From contig NZ_PYGK01000011.1 of the NCBI RefSeq assembly GCF_003014595.1, positions 1 through 64,000 of the forward strand: a DNA stretch of 64,000 nt. The letters run 5' to 3'. Under the pieces are notes generated by a model. It made no database searches and was not told where the DNA came from. It saw nothing but the letters and a program-made list of their open reading frames with translations. Origin of the DNA: Chitinophaga ginsengisoli (lineage in GTDB: Bacteria; Bacteroidota; Bacteroidia; Chitinophagales; Chitinophagaceae). Shown piece after piece: positions 28,937 through 37,011 of this stretch. The position numbers were made by a program, and so were the translations under genes. The stretch's first letter is position 1; the number at the start of each line of letters is the position of its first letter.

Positions 28937-28962
28937 TCGTTATATCTTATTGAATATAACGA
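28937..28962. promoter_or_regulatory. ModE-box-like operator upstream of the TonB receptor
   Basis: TCGTTATAT (28937-28945), 8-nt spacer, ATATAACGA (28954-28962): a perfect 9-bp inverted repeat. It matches the known enterobacterial ModE operator pattern CGnTATAT-N6-8-ATATAACG. It starts 6 bp before the receptor ATG and lies between that gene and the modE-like gene, a position expected to repress the receptor when molybdate is plentiful. Confidence 0.72.
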
Positions 28963-29008
28963 TCAGGTAAAAAAAGCACATACGGAAGATGTGCAATGTG
29001 TGTGTCTT

Positions 29009-29389
29009 TTATTTTAAACGTTGTGTCTCTTCTTCTAAGAATTTACTGAACCGTACTCTCAGTTCCCGGTGGTAAGCGATCAACTGACGGGCCTCTTCAG
29101 AAATGGCGGAACCGCCTCCGTTATCACCGCCCGTGCTGGTAATCACCAGGGGGCTACCCGACATGTTGTTCAGATTATTAATGAGTTCCCAGGCTTTCTT
29201 ATAGGACATCTTCATCTTCTTTGCCGCCTGGTTGATAGAACCGGTTTCCTGGATCAGCTCTAACAATTCTACTGGTCCGGGTCCGAAGAATCGCTTGCCA
29301 TTTCCTTCTACCCACAGGCTGCCATTTACTTTTAGTGCGCCGTTTGCCAGTATGTCTTTGATTGCTTTATCCATTTCGTTAGATTTCAT
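29009..29389 (-). CDS. ModE-like winged-helix regulator without molybdate-binding domain
   Basis: 126 residues; an alternative ATG five codons in (MDKAIKD) is possible. It matches the N-terminal DNA-binding half of ModE: RFFGPGPVELLELIQETGSI, then NQAAKKMKMSYKKAWELINN and a loop STGGDNGGGS typical of the wing. The Mop/TOBE domains that bind molybdate in full-length ModE (about 260 residues) are absent, so this is the stand-alone form. It lies 7 bp after moaA in the operon, and a ModE-type palindrome is found just downstream, its likely target. How it senses the metal is unknown. Confidence 0.87.
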   Translation of the reverse strand: MKSNEMDKAIKDILANGALKVNGSLWVEGNGKRFFGPGPVELLELIQETGSINQAAKKMKMSYKKAWELINNLNNMSGSPLVITSTGGDNGGGSAISEEARQLIAYHRELRVRFSKFLEEETQRLK

Positions 29390-29396
29390 TCCTCAT

Positions 29397-30377
29397 TTAT
29401 CCGCCAATAGTGATCATACTCCTGTTTTTAATAGCAGCCGCTTCCACCTCTTCCAGTTTCCCGGAGAACTGACCTCCCAGGGCTTTGGCCTTACTAAGAA
29501 TGCTCTGTTGGATCAGTGGTAATACATCTTCACCGTTCCTCAGGGCTGTCAGGAGGTCTGTTTCACCATTCGAGAAAAGGCAATTCTTCATTTTACCATC
29601 TGCTGTGAGACGCATCCTGTTACAGGTATCACAGAAGGGAGCCGTCATGGTGCTGATCACAGAGAATGTACCGGCATGTCCGGGTACAATGAATCCCTTT
29701 GCTGTATCATGTGCACCACCTTTTAAAGGCAGGTAATCATATGCTGTATTGATGCTTTGCAGGATCTCCTGTAAAGACAATACTTTATTGCTCGTCCATC
29801 GGTTACCGCTGAAAGGCATGAATTCAATAAAGCGTACATGCACTGGCGTATGTTTCGTCCAGGCTACAAAGTCGTTGATCTCAGTATCATTCAGGCCTTT
29901 CATCACGACTACATTGACCTTGACGTGAATGCCTTTCCTGATCAGCAGATCGATATTACTTTTTACCTGGTTGAAAAGGTCGCGCCTTGTAATGAGCATA
30001 AACCTTTCGGCCTGTAATGTATCCAGGCTGATATTGAGGGATCGTACGCCTGCTTCTTCCAGCACATCTGCAAATTCATGGAGGCGAACGCCATTGGTAG
30101 TCATGGTAAGTTCTACAGGCAGGCGGGAAAGGGAAAGAATGATCTTTGCTGCATCTTTTCTTACCAGTGGTTCTCCGCCGGTGAGTCTGATCTTGCGTAC
30201 GCCGTTGGCTGCAAAGATGCCTGCTAAAGTGGCTATTTCATCGGCCTGCATTAAGCGGGAAGCCGGTGTAAAATCATAGTCTTCCTCCGGCATGCAGTAA
30301 AAACACCGCATGTTGCAATTATCTGTCAGGGATATCCTCAGGTAATCATGCACACGGTTAAAAGAATCAATTATCAT
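29397..30377 (-). CDS. moaA: GTP 3',8-cyclase MoaA
   Basis: 326 residues, cytosolic radical SAM enzyme that begins molybdenum cofactor synthesis by rearranging GTP. The N-terminal 4Fe-4S cluster ligands are C21, C25 and C28 in DNCNMRCFYCMPEE, with SAM-binding IRLTGGEPL. The C-terminal cluster is C249, C252 and C266 (FCDTCNRMRL, KNCLFS). The chain ends in GG as required in MoaA. Full length for the family. It overlaps the mocA-like gene by 11 bp. The other cofactor genes (moaC, moaE, moeA, mog) are not in the window, so moaA here serves as an extra or displaced copy in a molybdoenzyme operon. Confidence 0.97.
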   Translation of the reverse strand: MIIDSFNRVHDYLRISLTDNCNMRCFYCMPEEDYDFTPASRLMQADEIATLAGIFAANGVRKIRLTGGEPLVRKDAAKIILSLSRLPVELTMTTNGVRLHEFADVLEEAGVRSLNISLDTLQAERFMLITRRDLFNQVKSNIDLLIRKGIHVKVNVVVMKGLNDTEINDFVAWTKHTPVHVRFIEFMPFSGNRWTSNKVLSLQEILQSINTAYDYLPLKGGAHDTAKGFIVPGHAGTFSVISTMTAPFCDTCNRMRLTADGKMKNCLFSNGETDLLTALRNGEDVLPLIQQSILSKAKALGGQFSGKLEEVEAAAIKNRSMITIGG

Positions 30378-30981
30378 CTGCTAAAACTTGCCCTGTTAGT
30401 AATCGCTGATAATCCTCAGCTGTATCGATATCTAAAGCTCCAAGCGGAAAAGGCACCAGGGCCAGGTCGTCTGTCGATTGCTGTAGTATCTTTTTAGCAC
30501 CTTCCTGCCCGTCTAAGGCAGTCAGTGCATCGAAATAAGTGTTTGCAAAGAGCACGGGCGTACCCGCGGTATTATCGTACGTGCAGGCAATGATCCCTTT
30601 TCCGGCAATCACCTGCTGATCCATCAGCTGCTGTAACAACGCTGCGTTCACGAAAGGCTGGTCGCACACCATAATGATCACTCCCGCTAAACCTTCATGT
30701 TTTACCAACGTCTTCATCCCGGTACTGATGGATGAACCCATGCCCTCTATCCAGTGATCATTTTCCACTATCTCTATTGCAAATCCGCAAAGCTTTTCCA
30801 GTATCTGGGGCGCATTTGCCCCCGTTACCAATACCACAGGACTACCTACCGCTGCAATTGCTTCCTCCGCCATCTGACAGATCAGGGTTTTGCCCCTGTA
30901 CATCAGCAGTTGTTTCGGCTGTCCCAGGCGGGAGGAATTACCTGCCCCCAAAATGATTACACCGTATTTTTCCATATCCAT
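30367..30981 (-). CDS. MobA-like nucleotidyltransferase (probable molybdenum cofactor cytidylyltransferase)
   Basis: 204 residues with the NTP_transf_3 fold. The nucleotide-binding motif is ILGAGNSSRLGQPKQLL near the N-terminus and the metal-binding region is IIMVCDQPFV. Position next to xdhC and a molybdenum hydroxylase suggests the MocA activity, attaching CMP to molybdopterin to give the cytosine dinucleotide form used by enzymes of the xanthine dehydrogenase family. MobA (GMP) activity cannot be excluded from sequence. It overlaps moaA by 11 bp and is 5 bp after xdhC. Confidence 0.88.
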   Translation of the reverse strand: MDMEKYGVIILGAGNSSRLGQPKQLLMYRGKTLICQMAEEAIAAVGSPVVLVTGANAPQILEKLCGFAIEIVENDHWIEGMGSSISTGMKTLVKHEGLAGVIIMVCDQPFVNAALLQQLMDQQVIAGKGIIACTYDNTAGTPVLFANTYFDALTALDGQEGAKKILQQSTDDLALVPFPLGALDIDTAEDYQRLLTGQVLADDN

Positions 30982-30986
30982 ACGAT

Positions 30987-32105
30987 TTACAAAGTATGTA
31001 TCGGCCCGTTTTTCTCTCTCAAAGGAATGCCAGTCCTTTCTGAAAGTACGCTTTTTATTTCAGCCGTCACAGACAATGCAATTTCTTCTGCTGTCTCTGC
31101 ACCGATATCCAGCCCCACTGGTCCATGGATCCTGGACCTTTCTTCGTCCCCAATTGTGATGCCCTTTGCCGCCAGTTCGTCCAGCATGCGTTCCAGCTTC
31201 TTTTTAGGCCCCAGCGTACCGATGTAAGTTACTTCTTTTTGCAGGAGTAATTCCAGCAGTGCCAGGTCATAATTGTAATTGTGGGTCATCAGGACAAAGA
31301 CAGTCCTTTCATCGATCGTTACTTTCTGCAGCACTTCTGCCGCTTTGCTGACGATCACCCTACGGGCGCCGGGGAATCTGGCGGGTGTGGCGTAGATAGC
31401 CCTTCCATCCACTACTGTTGTATGCCAGCCCTGGATGCGGGCTATTTCAACCAAAGGCATTGCGTCATTTCCTGCGCCTGCGATGATCAGGGAAACAGGT
31501 GGTTTCAGCAGTTCAACAAAACCATGTAGTGCTGGCTTTTCGTCTCCATACTGTTTTACCAAGCCCTGTTTAGTGCTGAACACTTCCAGCACATCCCTCA
31601 CGATCTCCGCTTTCAGGTCTCCGTCTTCCAGGCTGCCTGCAAAGCTATTCCCGGAATAACGAAGACAGGTACCAGGCTGCTGAGCAGCCTGGTTTAACCT
31701 GAAAAGAGTTACTAATACGGCATCTTCCCTTTTTTCCAGCACCTGCTCCAGCAGCCTGATAGCATTGTGCGGAGAGGCCGGGTCTATCGGTTCGAACAGA
31801 ATGTGAACAATCCCGTTACAACCAAGCTGTACACCTATTTTCGCGTCATCCTCATCTGTTGTATCGTAGGTGACCAGCTTATTCTGCTGTTGGATGATGG
31901 CCAGAAGTGCTCTTCTTAAAGCATCCCCCTCCAGGCATCCGCCGCTGATGGCACCGGTCATCTCACCATCTTCCGTTACCAGCATCCTGGCTCCGGGCCG
32001 GCGATAGGATGATCCTTCCACATGCACAACAGTAGCGAGTGCCACCTTTTTCCCGTCCTCCCGGGACTGTGCATATGCCCGTAAAATATCCTCGATTTCT
32101 TTCAT
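30987..32105 (-). CDS. xdhC: XdhC-family cofactor insertion protein
   Basis: 372 residues. The N-terminal XdhC/CoxI domain (about 10-85) has VHVEGSSYRRPGARM and GAISGGCLEGD with its conserved Cys. The C-terminal Rossmann-like domain (about 195-345) has LIIAGAGNDAMPL, VFVLMTHNYNYD, YIGTLGPKKK and IHGPVGLDIGAETAEEIA. Members protect and sulfurate the molybdenum cofactor and hand it to the partner molybdenum hydroxylase. The gene is 1 bp from the cytochrome gene and 5 bp from the mocA-like gene, an obvious operon position for maturing the enzyme encoded upstream. Confidence 0.95.
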   Translation of the reverse strand: MKEIEDILRAYAQSREDGKKVALATVVHVEGSSYRRPGARMLVTEDGEMTGAISGGCLEGDALRRALLAIIQQQNKLVTYDTTDEDDAKIGVQLGCNGIVHILFEPIDPASPHNAIRLLEQVLEKREDAVLVTLFRLNQAAQQPGTCLRYSGNSFAGSLEDGDLKAEIVRDVLEVFSTKQGLVKQYGDEKPALHGFVELLKPPVSLIIAGAGNDAMPLVEIARIQGWHTTVVDGRAIYATPARFPGARRVIVSKAAEVLQKVTIDERTVFVLMTHNYNYDLALLELLLQKEVTYIGTLGPKKKLERMLDELAAKGITIGDEERSRIHGPVGLDIGAETAEEIALSVTAEIKSVLSERTGIPLREKNGPIHTL

Positions 32106-32106
32106 C

Positions 32107-32766
32107 TTATTTCTCCGGCAAGTAAGCGCCCTTATCCAGCCATGTTTTAAAATGTTTCACAAATTCTGCGCGGCTCATAGGTAAGTGGGCCAATCCTTCT
32201 GCGGGATCCCATCCGGCACCCACCAGGGAGTCCTTGCTTACGTGCTCGATCAGGGCCTGATGGTCTTTGTGACCATTCAGGTTCTGATTCAGCAGGGTCA
32301 TTGCCAGCTCTCTCGGCTTTTTACCCTGAAATACCATCTTCATATCAGCCGGTGGCAGGTGCCAGTTCGGATTACCCGGAGGCATGTGCAGTCCGGGGGT
32401 ATTCTGTGGCTGGTGACAGTTGGAGCATTTCATTGCGTAAAGCCCCTTACCGTCTGTACCACGCTGTACATTCATGGTGTGTATGTGGCTGTCGTCACCC
32501 TGTAATGGCCTGTCGCCTTTCGGATGACAGTTCATACACCTGGGATGCATCAGCACCTTATAAGCCTGCAAAAAGGCCTTTTTCGAGATCACACTATCCG
32601 GCTCTGCTACGTCTGTCTCTGCAACGGCTGTTTTACGCTCCGAAGGTACCCCATTAAAAGCATCTGTACGGAAAGATACTACAACCGAAGAAATTGCCGT
32701 TGCTGCGAGCAGCAGGTATACGGCTTTCTTTGTATTAAAAAACTGGTTTCTAGTTGATTGTGCCAT
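32107..32766 (-). CDS. Membrane-anchored dihaem-type cytochrome c
   Basis: 219 residues. An N-terminal hydrophobic segment (AVYLLLAATAISSVVVSF, about 15-32) serves as signal or anchor. Two haem c attachment motifs follow, CMNCH and CSNCH, with HMPPGNPNWHLPP downstream supplying possible Met/His ligands. The C-terminal part ends FVKHFKTWLDKGAYLPEK. It lies between the molybdopterin subunit gene (38 bp) and xdhC (1 bp). The inferred role is to accept electrons from the 2Fe-2S subunit and pass them to the respiratory chain, replacing the fused cytochrome domain found in nicotinate-dehydrogenase-type enzymes. Confidence 0.88.
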   Translation of the reverse strand: MAQSTRNQFFNTKKAVYLLLAATAISSVVVSFRTDAFNGVPSERKTAVAETDVAEPDSVISKKAFLQAYKVLMHPRCMNCHPKGDRPLQGDDSHIHTMNVQRGTDGKGLYAMKCSNCHQPQNTPGLHMPPGNPNWHLPPADMKMVFQGKKPRELAMTLLNQNLNGHKDHQALIEHVSKDSLVGAGWDPAEGLAHLPMSRAEFVKHFKTWLDKGAYLPEK

Positions 32767-32804
32767 AACATCTCATTACGTGTAAATAATCAGGATACCG
32801 CTCT

Positions 32805-34985
32805 TTATGCTGACAGATGGGCCTTATTGAAAGGCATCTGTCTCAGGCGTTTACCTGTAGCGGCGAAGTAAGCATTCGCAATAGCCGGTGCTACCGGAGG
32901 TAAGCCTGGTTCACCCACGCCACCCATTTTCCCGGTGCTCTCCACTATATGCACTTCTATATCCGCCGGGGTGTCAAACATCCTGGCTACCACGTAATCA
33001 TTAAAGTTGCCTTGTTTTACACGCCCCTGCTCCAGGGTGATTTCTCCAAGTAGTGCTGCGGATACTCCATAGTTGATCCCGCTTTCGATCTGCGCTTTCA
33101 CACCATCAGGGTTCACCGCCAGACCACAGTCAATAGCGCTGACTACCCGGTGTACCTTGATCGTTCCATCTTCATTCAGGGAGATTTCCACTACATGCGC
33201 TACATAACTAAGGAAGGACTCATGTACTGCAATACCTCTGAATCGTCCTGCTGGCAGCGGTTTACCCCAACCAGCTTTCTCTGCTGCCAGGTTCAGTGCG
33301 GCGAGGTGTCTCGGGCTGTGTTTCAGCAATTCCTGACGGTAAGCCAGCGGGTCTTTACCGGCGGTATGCGCCAGTTCATCAATCATTGCCTCCATCGCCA
33401 TAGCGGTATGCGTATGGCCTACAGAACGCCACCATAATACCGGTACCTGATTCTTCGGAGAATGTAATGTTACCAGGCGGTCCGGGATTGCTTCCATATA
33501 AGGAGAATCCGTCACACCTTCCACGGAAGATCCATCTATACCATCTTTGATCATTCCGGCAAAGAGTGTTCCCTCCATGATAGACTGGCCCACAATGGTA
33601 TGTTTCCAGGCAATTGGCTGCCCTTGCGCATTCAGACCAGCTGTTATCTTGTGCAGGAACGCCGGACGGTAATAACCGCCCCGTACATCGTCCTCACGTG
33701 ACCATACCATTTTCACCAACGGCTTACCACTGGCCTTAACGATTTCAGCTGCTTCCGATACGAAGTCGGATGATGGCGTAGCCCTTCTGCCGAAGCCTCC
33801 GCCCAGGAACACCGTATTCACCCTGATCTGTTCAGGCTTCAATCCCAATATCTTCGCGGCAGCTCCCTGATCCAGGCCAGGCATCTGTGTACCTGTCCAG
33901 ATCTCACACTTACCGTCTTTCAGCTGGATGGTTACGTTCAGCGGTTCCATAGGCGAGTGTGCCAGATAAGGGAAGGTATACTCCGCCTCTACTGTTTTCA
34001 CTGCTTTTGACATGGCGCTGTCCACGTCTCCTGCTTTATTGGCTGTGGCGCCAGGTTGCTGTGCCAGTTGCTTGTACTCAGCCAGCATCGCTGCTGAATC
34101 CACTTTCACACCTGCTCCCAGGTCCCAGTCCACGTTCAGTGCTGCCCTACCTTTCTTCGCTGCCCAGTAGTTGTCGGCCAGTACTGCTACCCCACTCGGG
34201 ATCTGTACTACCTGACGTACGCCTGGTATTGCTTTTGCCTTTGCGGCATCCACTGTTTTCACCTTGCCGCCGAATACAGGTGCGTGCAACACGACTGCTG
34301 TCAGCATACCCGGGAACTGCATATCCATGCCGAATTTTGCAGTACCGTTTATTTTAGCCGGCGTATCCAGGCGTTTCGTGCCCTTGCCGATATACCTCCA
34401 GCTCTTCGGATCTTTCAACGGTACATCACCCGGTGCGGGCAATGCTGCTGCGGCTGTGGCCAGTTCGCCATAAGTAGCGCTCTTGTCGCCCGCTGTCACC
34501 ACGCCGTTTTCTGTCTTACAGTCGGCAGGGTTCACACCAAATTTCTGTGCGGCTGCCTGTACCAGCAATGCCCTTGCAGTAGCTCCCGCCTTGCGGTACC
34601 TGTCAAATTCAGACCAGGTAGTACTCGAACCTCCGGTGATCTGTATCCCGAACATGGTGTGGTTATATGGCGTCCACGCATCTCCATGCTGTACTACCAT
34701 CTTATTGACATCCACATCCAGTTCTTCTGCTATCATCATCGACAATGTCGTCCAGATGCCCTGTCCCATTTCTGCGTGCGCCAGGTATACCAGTACTTCA
34801 TTATCTGCTGTTATATTCAGATATGCGTTAGGTGCAAATGCTGCACCGCTCTGTGGTCCCAGTACAGAGGCCCCTGCTCCGCCGAGTTTCTTCGCGCCGG
34901 GTACTGTGAATGAGATCAGCAATCCGCTGCCCAGTACAGCTCCGGTTTTCAGGAAATTACGCCTGCTGGTGTTCAGTGTACTCAT
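32805..34985 (-). CDS. Molybdopterin-binding subunit of an isoquinoline 1-oxidoreductase-type enzyme
   Basis: 726 residues. A twin-arginine signal ([20 protein letters not shown]) directs the folded protein out of the cytoplasm. Cofactor and substrate motifs of the xanthine dehydrogenase superfamily are present: [29 protein letters not shown] and near the C-terminus [14 protein letters not shown], whose Glu is the catalytic base. Length and single-subunit layout match IorB-type large subunits rather than three-subunit dehydrogenases. The start ATG overlaps the stop of the 2Fe-2S subunit gene by 4 bp. Substrate is unknown: N-heterocycles or aldehydes are typical for the family. Confidence 0.93.
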   Translation of the reverse strand: MSTLNTSRRNFLKTGAVLGSGLLISFTVPGAKKLGGAGASVLGPQSGAAFAPNAYLNITADNEVLVYLAHAEMGQGIWTTLSMMIAEELDVDVNKMVVQHGDAWTPYNHTMFGIQITGGSSTTWSEFDRYRKAGATARALLVQAAAQKFGVNPADCKTENGVVTAGDKSATYGELATAAAALPAPGDVPLKDPKSWRYIGKGTKRLDTPAKINGTAKFGMDMQFPGMLTAVVLHAPVFGGKVKTVDAAKAKAIPGVRQVVQIPSGVAVLADNYWAAKKGRAALNVDWDLGAGVKVDSAAMLAEYKQLAQQPGATANKAGDVDSAMSKAVKTVEAEYTFPYLAHSPMEPLNVTIQLKDGKCEIWTGTQMPGLDQGAAAKILGLKPEQIRVNTVFLGGGFGRRATPSSDFVSEAAEIVKASGKPLVKMVWSREDDVRGGYYRPAFLHKITAGLNAQGQPIAWKHTIVGQSIMEGTLFAGMIKDGIDGSSVEGVTDSPYMEAIPDRLVTLHSPKNQVPVLWWRSVGHTHTAMAMEAMIDELAHTAGKDPLAYRQELLKHSPRHLAALNLAAEKAGWGKPLPAGRFRGIAVHESFLSYVAHVVEISLNEDGTIKVHRVVSAIDCGLAVNPDGVKAQIESGINYGVSAALLGEITLEQGRVKQGNFNDYVVARMFDTPADIEVHIVESTGKMGGVGEPGLPPVAPAIANAYFAATGKRLRQMPFNKAHLSA

Positions 34986-35455
34986 TTGCCATTACCTCCT
35001 TCCCGCTGCATTTTGGCGGCCAGGTGAATGGCCTTTCTGATACGGGGATATGTGCCGCAGCGGCAGATATTCCCGGACATTGCACTGTCAATGTCTTCAT
35101 CTGTTGGATTAGGGTTTTCTCTTAACAACACTGCTGCAGACATGATCTGGCCGGACTGGCAATAACCACATTGTGGTACGTCCAGCTCCATCCATGCTTT
35201 CTGCAGGTAGTTATCCGGATCAGCAGATAATCCTTCAATAGTTACTATCTCCTTCCCAACGGCCCGCGACACTAATGTAACACATGAACGTACCGCTTCT
35301 CCATCCAAATGAACGGTACATGCGCCACACTGCGCCATACCGCAACCGAACTTGGTACCAGTTAATCCAACTACATCCCTTATTGCCCATAACAGCGGCA
35401 TGTCAGGACTGGCGTCTACTGAGTACTCTTTCTGGTTGATCTTTAGCTTAACCAT
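34982..35455 (-). CDS. 2Fe-2S subunit of the molybdenum hydroxylase
   Basis: 157 residues from the ATG at 35455; an in-frame ATG at 35560 would add 35 residues without any family similarity and is rejected. The plant-type ferredoxin cluster is C38, C43, C46 and C58 ([22 protein letters not shown] region). The second, helical-domain cluster is C96, C99, C131 and C133 ([23 protein letters not shown]). Both clusters are complete. It has no signal of its own and is expected to travel with the Tat-exported large subunit. First gene of a seven-gene operon. Confidence 0.95.
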   Translation of the reverse strand: MVKLKINQKEYSVDASPDMPLLWAIRDVVGLTGTKFGCGMAQCGACTVHLDGEAVRSCVTLVSRAVGKEIVTIEGLSADPDNYLQKAWMELDVPQCGYCQSGQIMSAAVLLRENPNPTDEDIDSAMSGNICRCGTYPRIRKAIHLAAKMQREGGNGK

Positions 35456-35626
35456 AAAGAATTGCTTTTCTGTAAATAATAGATCTAAATAGGTTGACTT
35501 GCGGCAGGGGACTATTGATAGATGGGAGAACCCGGGTTGCAGCGCACTGTTTCGCCGCAACTATGCAAACTGGGTTATCCAATATCAAATTTGACCTTTG
35601 CTTCCTGAATCGTTAACGTCTGAAAG
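35456..35626 (-). promoter_or_regulatory. Long 5' leader of the molybdenum hydroxylase operon
   Basis: If the promoter at 35627-35656 is right, the mRNA leader is about 165 nt. It contains a 7-bp pairing TTGCGGC/GCCGCAA (35499-35505 with 35554-35560) and a smaller inner pairing GTTGC/GCAAC. It does not fit the molybdenum-cofactor riboswitch as I remember it. A regulatory role is only a possibility. Confidence 0.3.
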
Positions 35627-35656
35627 CAAATTTAGTTCGAAGAGGGGAAATGCAAA
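35627..35656 (-). promoter_or_regulatory. Promoter of the molybdenum hydroxylase operon
   Basis: On the minus strand TTTG, 18 nt, TAAATTTG: both Bacteroidota boxes are exact, the spacer is one base shorter than usual. It would start transcription near 35620. Confidence 0.55.
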
Positions 35657-35716
35657 TTGCAATATTCAAACAGATAACTATAAATTTCAAAGCTAATTTC
35701 GCGGGGGTGTTGATAA

Positions 35717-35742
35717 GCGTTGTTTCTTTGCGGATATAACGA
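35717..35742. promoter_or_regulatory. Imperfect ModE-type site upstream of the operon promoter
   Basis: GCGTTGTTT, 8-nt spacer, ATATAACGA. The right half is identical to that of the perfect site at 28954-28962, the left half matches at 6 of 9 positions, and the spacer is the same. It lies about 60 bp upstream of the -33 box, where an activator would bind. Confidence 0.4.
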
Positions 35743-35851
35743 TTGTATTGGGTTGTAAGAATCAAATCGGGTGTGTGGGTTTTGTGGCGTTGTGACGTTT
35801 GGGTTATAGCGGGGTTACATTTTTCAAAGTATTGCTTGAGGTTATGAAGGG

Positions 35852-35934
35852 GACCTTCGCGAATGATGACATAGCTCGCGGTCTGAGGTGGGACTACGGG
35901 CTGTACCCCCTTTTCGTTCGCGCGATTGAGCTTT
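35852..35934. repeat. 83-bp direct repeat, copy 1
   Basis: Identical over 83 bp to copy 2 at 35980-36062 (offset 128 bp). It contains a partial hairpin (GACC and CGCGA paired with TCGCG and GGTC). No coding frame in it looks real. Confidence 0.9.
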
Positions 35935-35979
35935 ACCCCGGAGGTGTTTCGGTTCCTTTTGGTTAGTACGTTGTTTTGA

Positions 35980-36062
35980 GACCTTCGCGAATGATGACAT
36001 AGCTCGCGGTCTGAGGTGGGACTACGGGCTGTACCCCCTTTTCGTTCGCGCGATTGAGCTTT
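35980..36062. repeat. 83-bp direct repeat, copy 2
   Basis: Perfect copy of 35852-35934. Its reverse complement shares the core GCCCGYAGTCYCCACYTCA with single-copy stretches at about 36130-36150 and 36608-36628, which lie just past the two immunity-like genes. The repeat family is therefore linked to this toxin locus. Confidence 0.85.
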
Positions 36063-36199
36063 GTCAAGCGTAGGGGCTGGAGGATGCACATTTAACCCCT
36101 GTCAATCGTGTCGACACTCAAATGGGCTAAGGCCCGCAGTCTCCACCTCAAACCGCCCGCTACTAAAAGGTCCCGGCTGATTTTCAGTGTTCAAATCCT

Positions 36200-36538
36200 T
36201 TAGAAAGAGAAATAAACGCCCGTACCGCGTTCCAAGGCTTCCTCGAAAAGGCGTTTCAGCCGGTCAAGGATGTCATTGGAAACAGGCAGGTTAAACACAT
36301 CGCTGTTTAGTATCTCCTCTAAGTGTTCTCTTTTTATAATCTCAGCGCTTTCAAAATCATCAATCATAGCGAGTGTCACGTCGTTTAAAGCATCGAAAAA
36401 ACCGACATCCCATAACTCCCTAAATTCGCTAACAGTGAACTCCACTTCGATTAGGTGTTCTGGCATTGCATCATCATAGTCTAATGCGTCTTCCGCATAC
36501 TTATCCTTAGGCACAGTTACCATTTTTCGACTCATCAT
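36200..36538 (-). CDS. Immunity-like protein, second paralogue
   Basis: 112 residues, strongly acidic, soluble. It is a paralogue of the next gene (about 64% identical by hand alignment, with the last 30 residues NDILDRLKRLFEEALERGTG nearly unchanged). It sits downstream of an Rhs toxin gene, separated from the first immunity gene by 137 bp. The family was not recognised by name; small acidic proteins directly behind an Rhs C-terminal toxin are normally its immunity proteins. Divergence of the N-terminal half from its sister suggests either a changed toxin specificity or relaxed selection after duplication. Confidence 0.78.
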   Translation of the reverse strand: MMSRKMVTVPKDKYAEDALDYDDAMPEHLIEVEFTVSEFRELWDVGFFDALNDVTLAMIDDFESAEIIKREHLEEILNSDVFNLPVSNDILDRLKRLFEEALERGTGVYFSF

Positions 36539-36675
36539 TATTAATCAGTATTTTTAAAGTGAGCAATCTTTTTCATGTTCTGGTTTACTTCATCCCATTT
36601 GCTACACAGCCCGCAGTCTCCACTTCAAGCTCCGTTACTTGTTAGTAGCTACTGAATTTCTTGTCTCAGAATTCT

Positions 36676-37011
36676 TTAGAAAAAGAAATAGACACCAGTA
36701 CCTCGCTCTAAGGCTTCCTGGAAAAGGACTTTCAGCCGATCTAGGATATCGTTAGAAACAGGCATGTTAAAAACATCGCTGTCTAATATATTTTCTAGGT
36801 CTTCTTTTTCCACTATCTTGGCATCCTCAAAATCGTCAATCATTGCACCTGTCATTTCGTTCAATTCATTAAAAAAGCCAATATTCCATAATTCAATAAA
36901 TTCAGGACTGGTTAAATAAATTCGGATTAACTGATCTTCTGTAGCCTCATTATAGTCTAGTGCGTATTCCGCTTCTTTATCTTTTGGAACTTCTATTAAT
37001 CTTGTTTTCAT
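36676..37011 (-). CDS. Immunity-like protein for the Rhs toxin
   Basis: 111 residues, acidic (LDYNEATEDQLIRIY, GAMIDDFEDAKIVEKEDLEN), no signal peptide. Its ATG overlaps the stop codon of the Rhs gene by 4 bp (37008-37011), so translation is coupled to the toxin. This is the expected place for the cognate immunity gene. The gene and the toxin tail are visibly more A+T-rich than the Rhs core, as is usual for exchanged toxin/immunity cassettes. Function is inferred from position and charge, not from a recognised family. Confidence 0.8.
   Translation of the reverse strand: MKTRLIEVPKDKEAEYALDYNEATEDQLIRIYLTSPEFIELWNIGFFNELNEMTGAMIDDFEDAKIVEKEDLENILDSDVFNMPVSNDILDRLKVLFQEALERGTGVYFFF

Noticed and set aside
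35456-35560. Upstream extension of the 2Fe-2S subunit
   Set aside because: The 35 extra residues have no family similarity and no export signal; the ATG at 35455 gives the normal N-terminus.
35456-35626. Molybdenum-cofactor riboswitch
   Set aside because: The leader is long and partly structured but does not show the conserved core of that RNA as far as I can recall, so it is listed only as a possible regulatory leader.
35613-36089. 158-residue minus-strand reading frame
   Set aside because: It runs through both 83-bp repeats in two different frames and has no protein-like composition; treated as non-coding repeat DNA.
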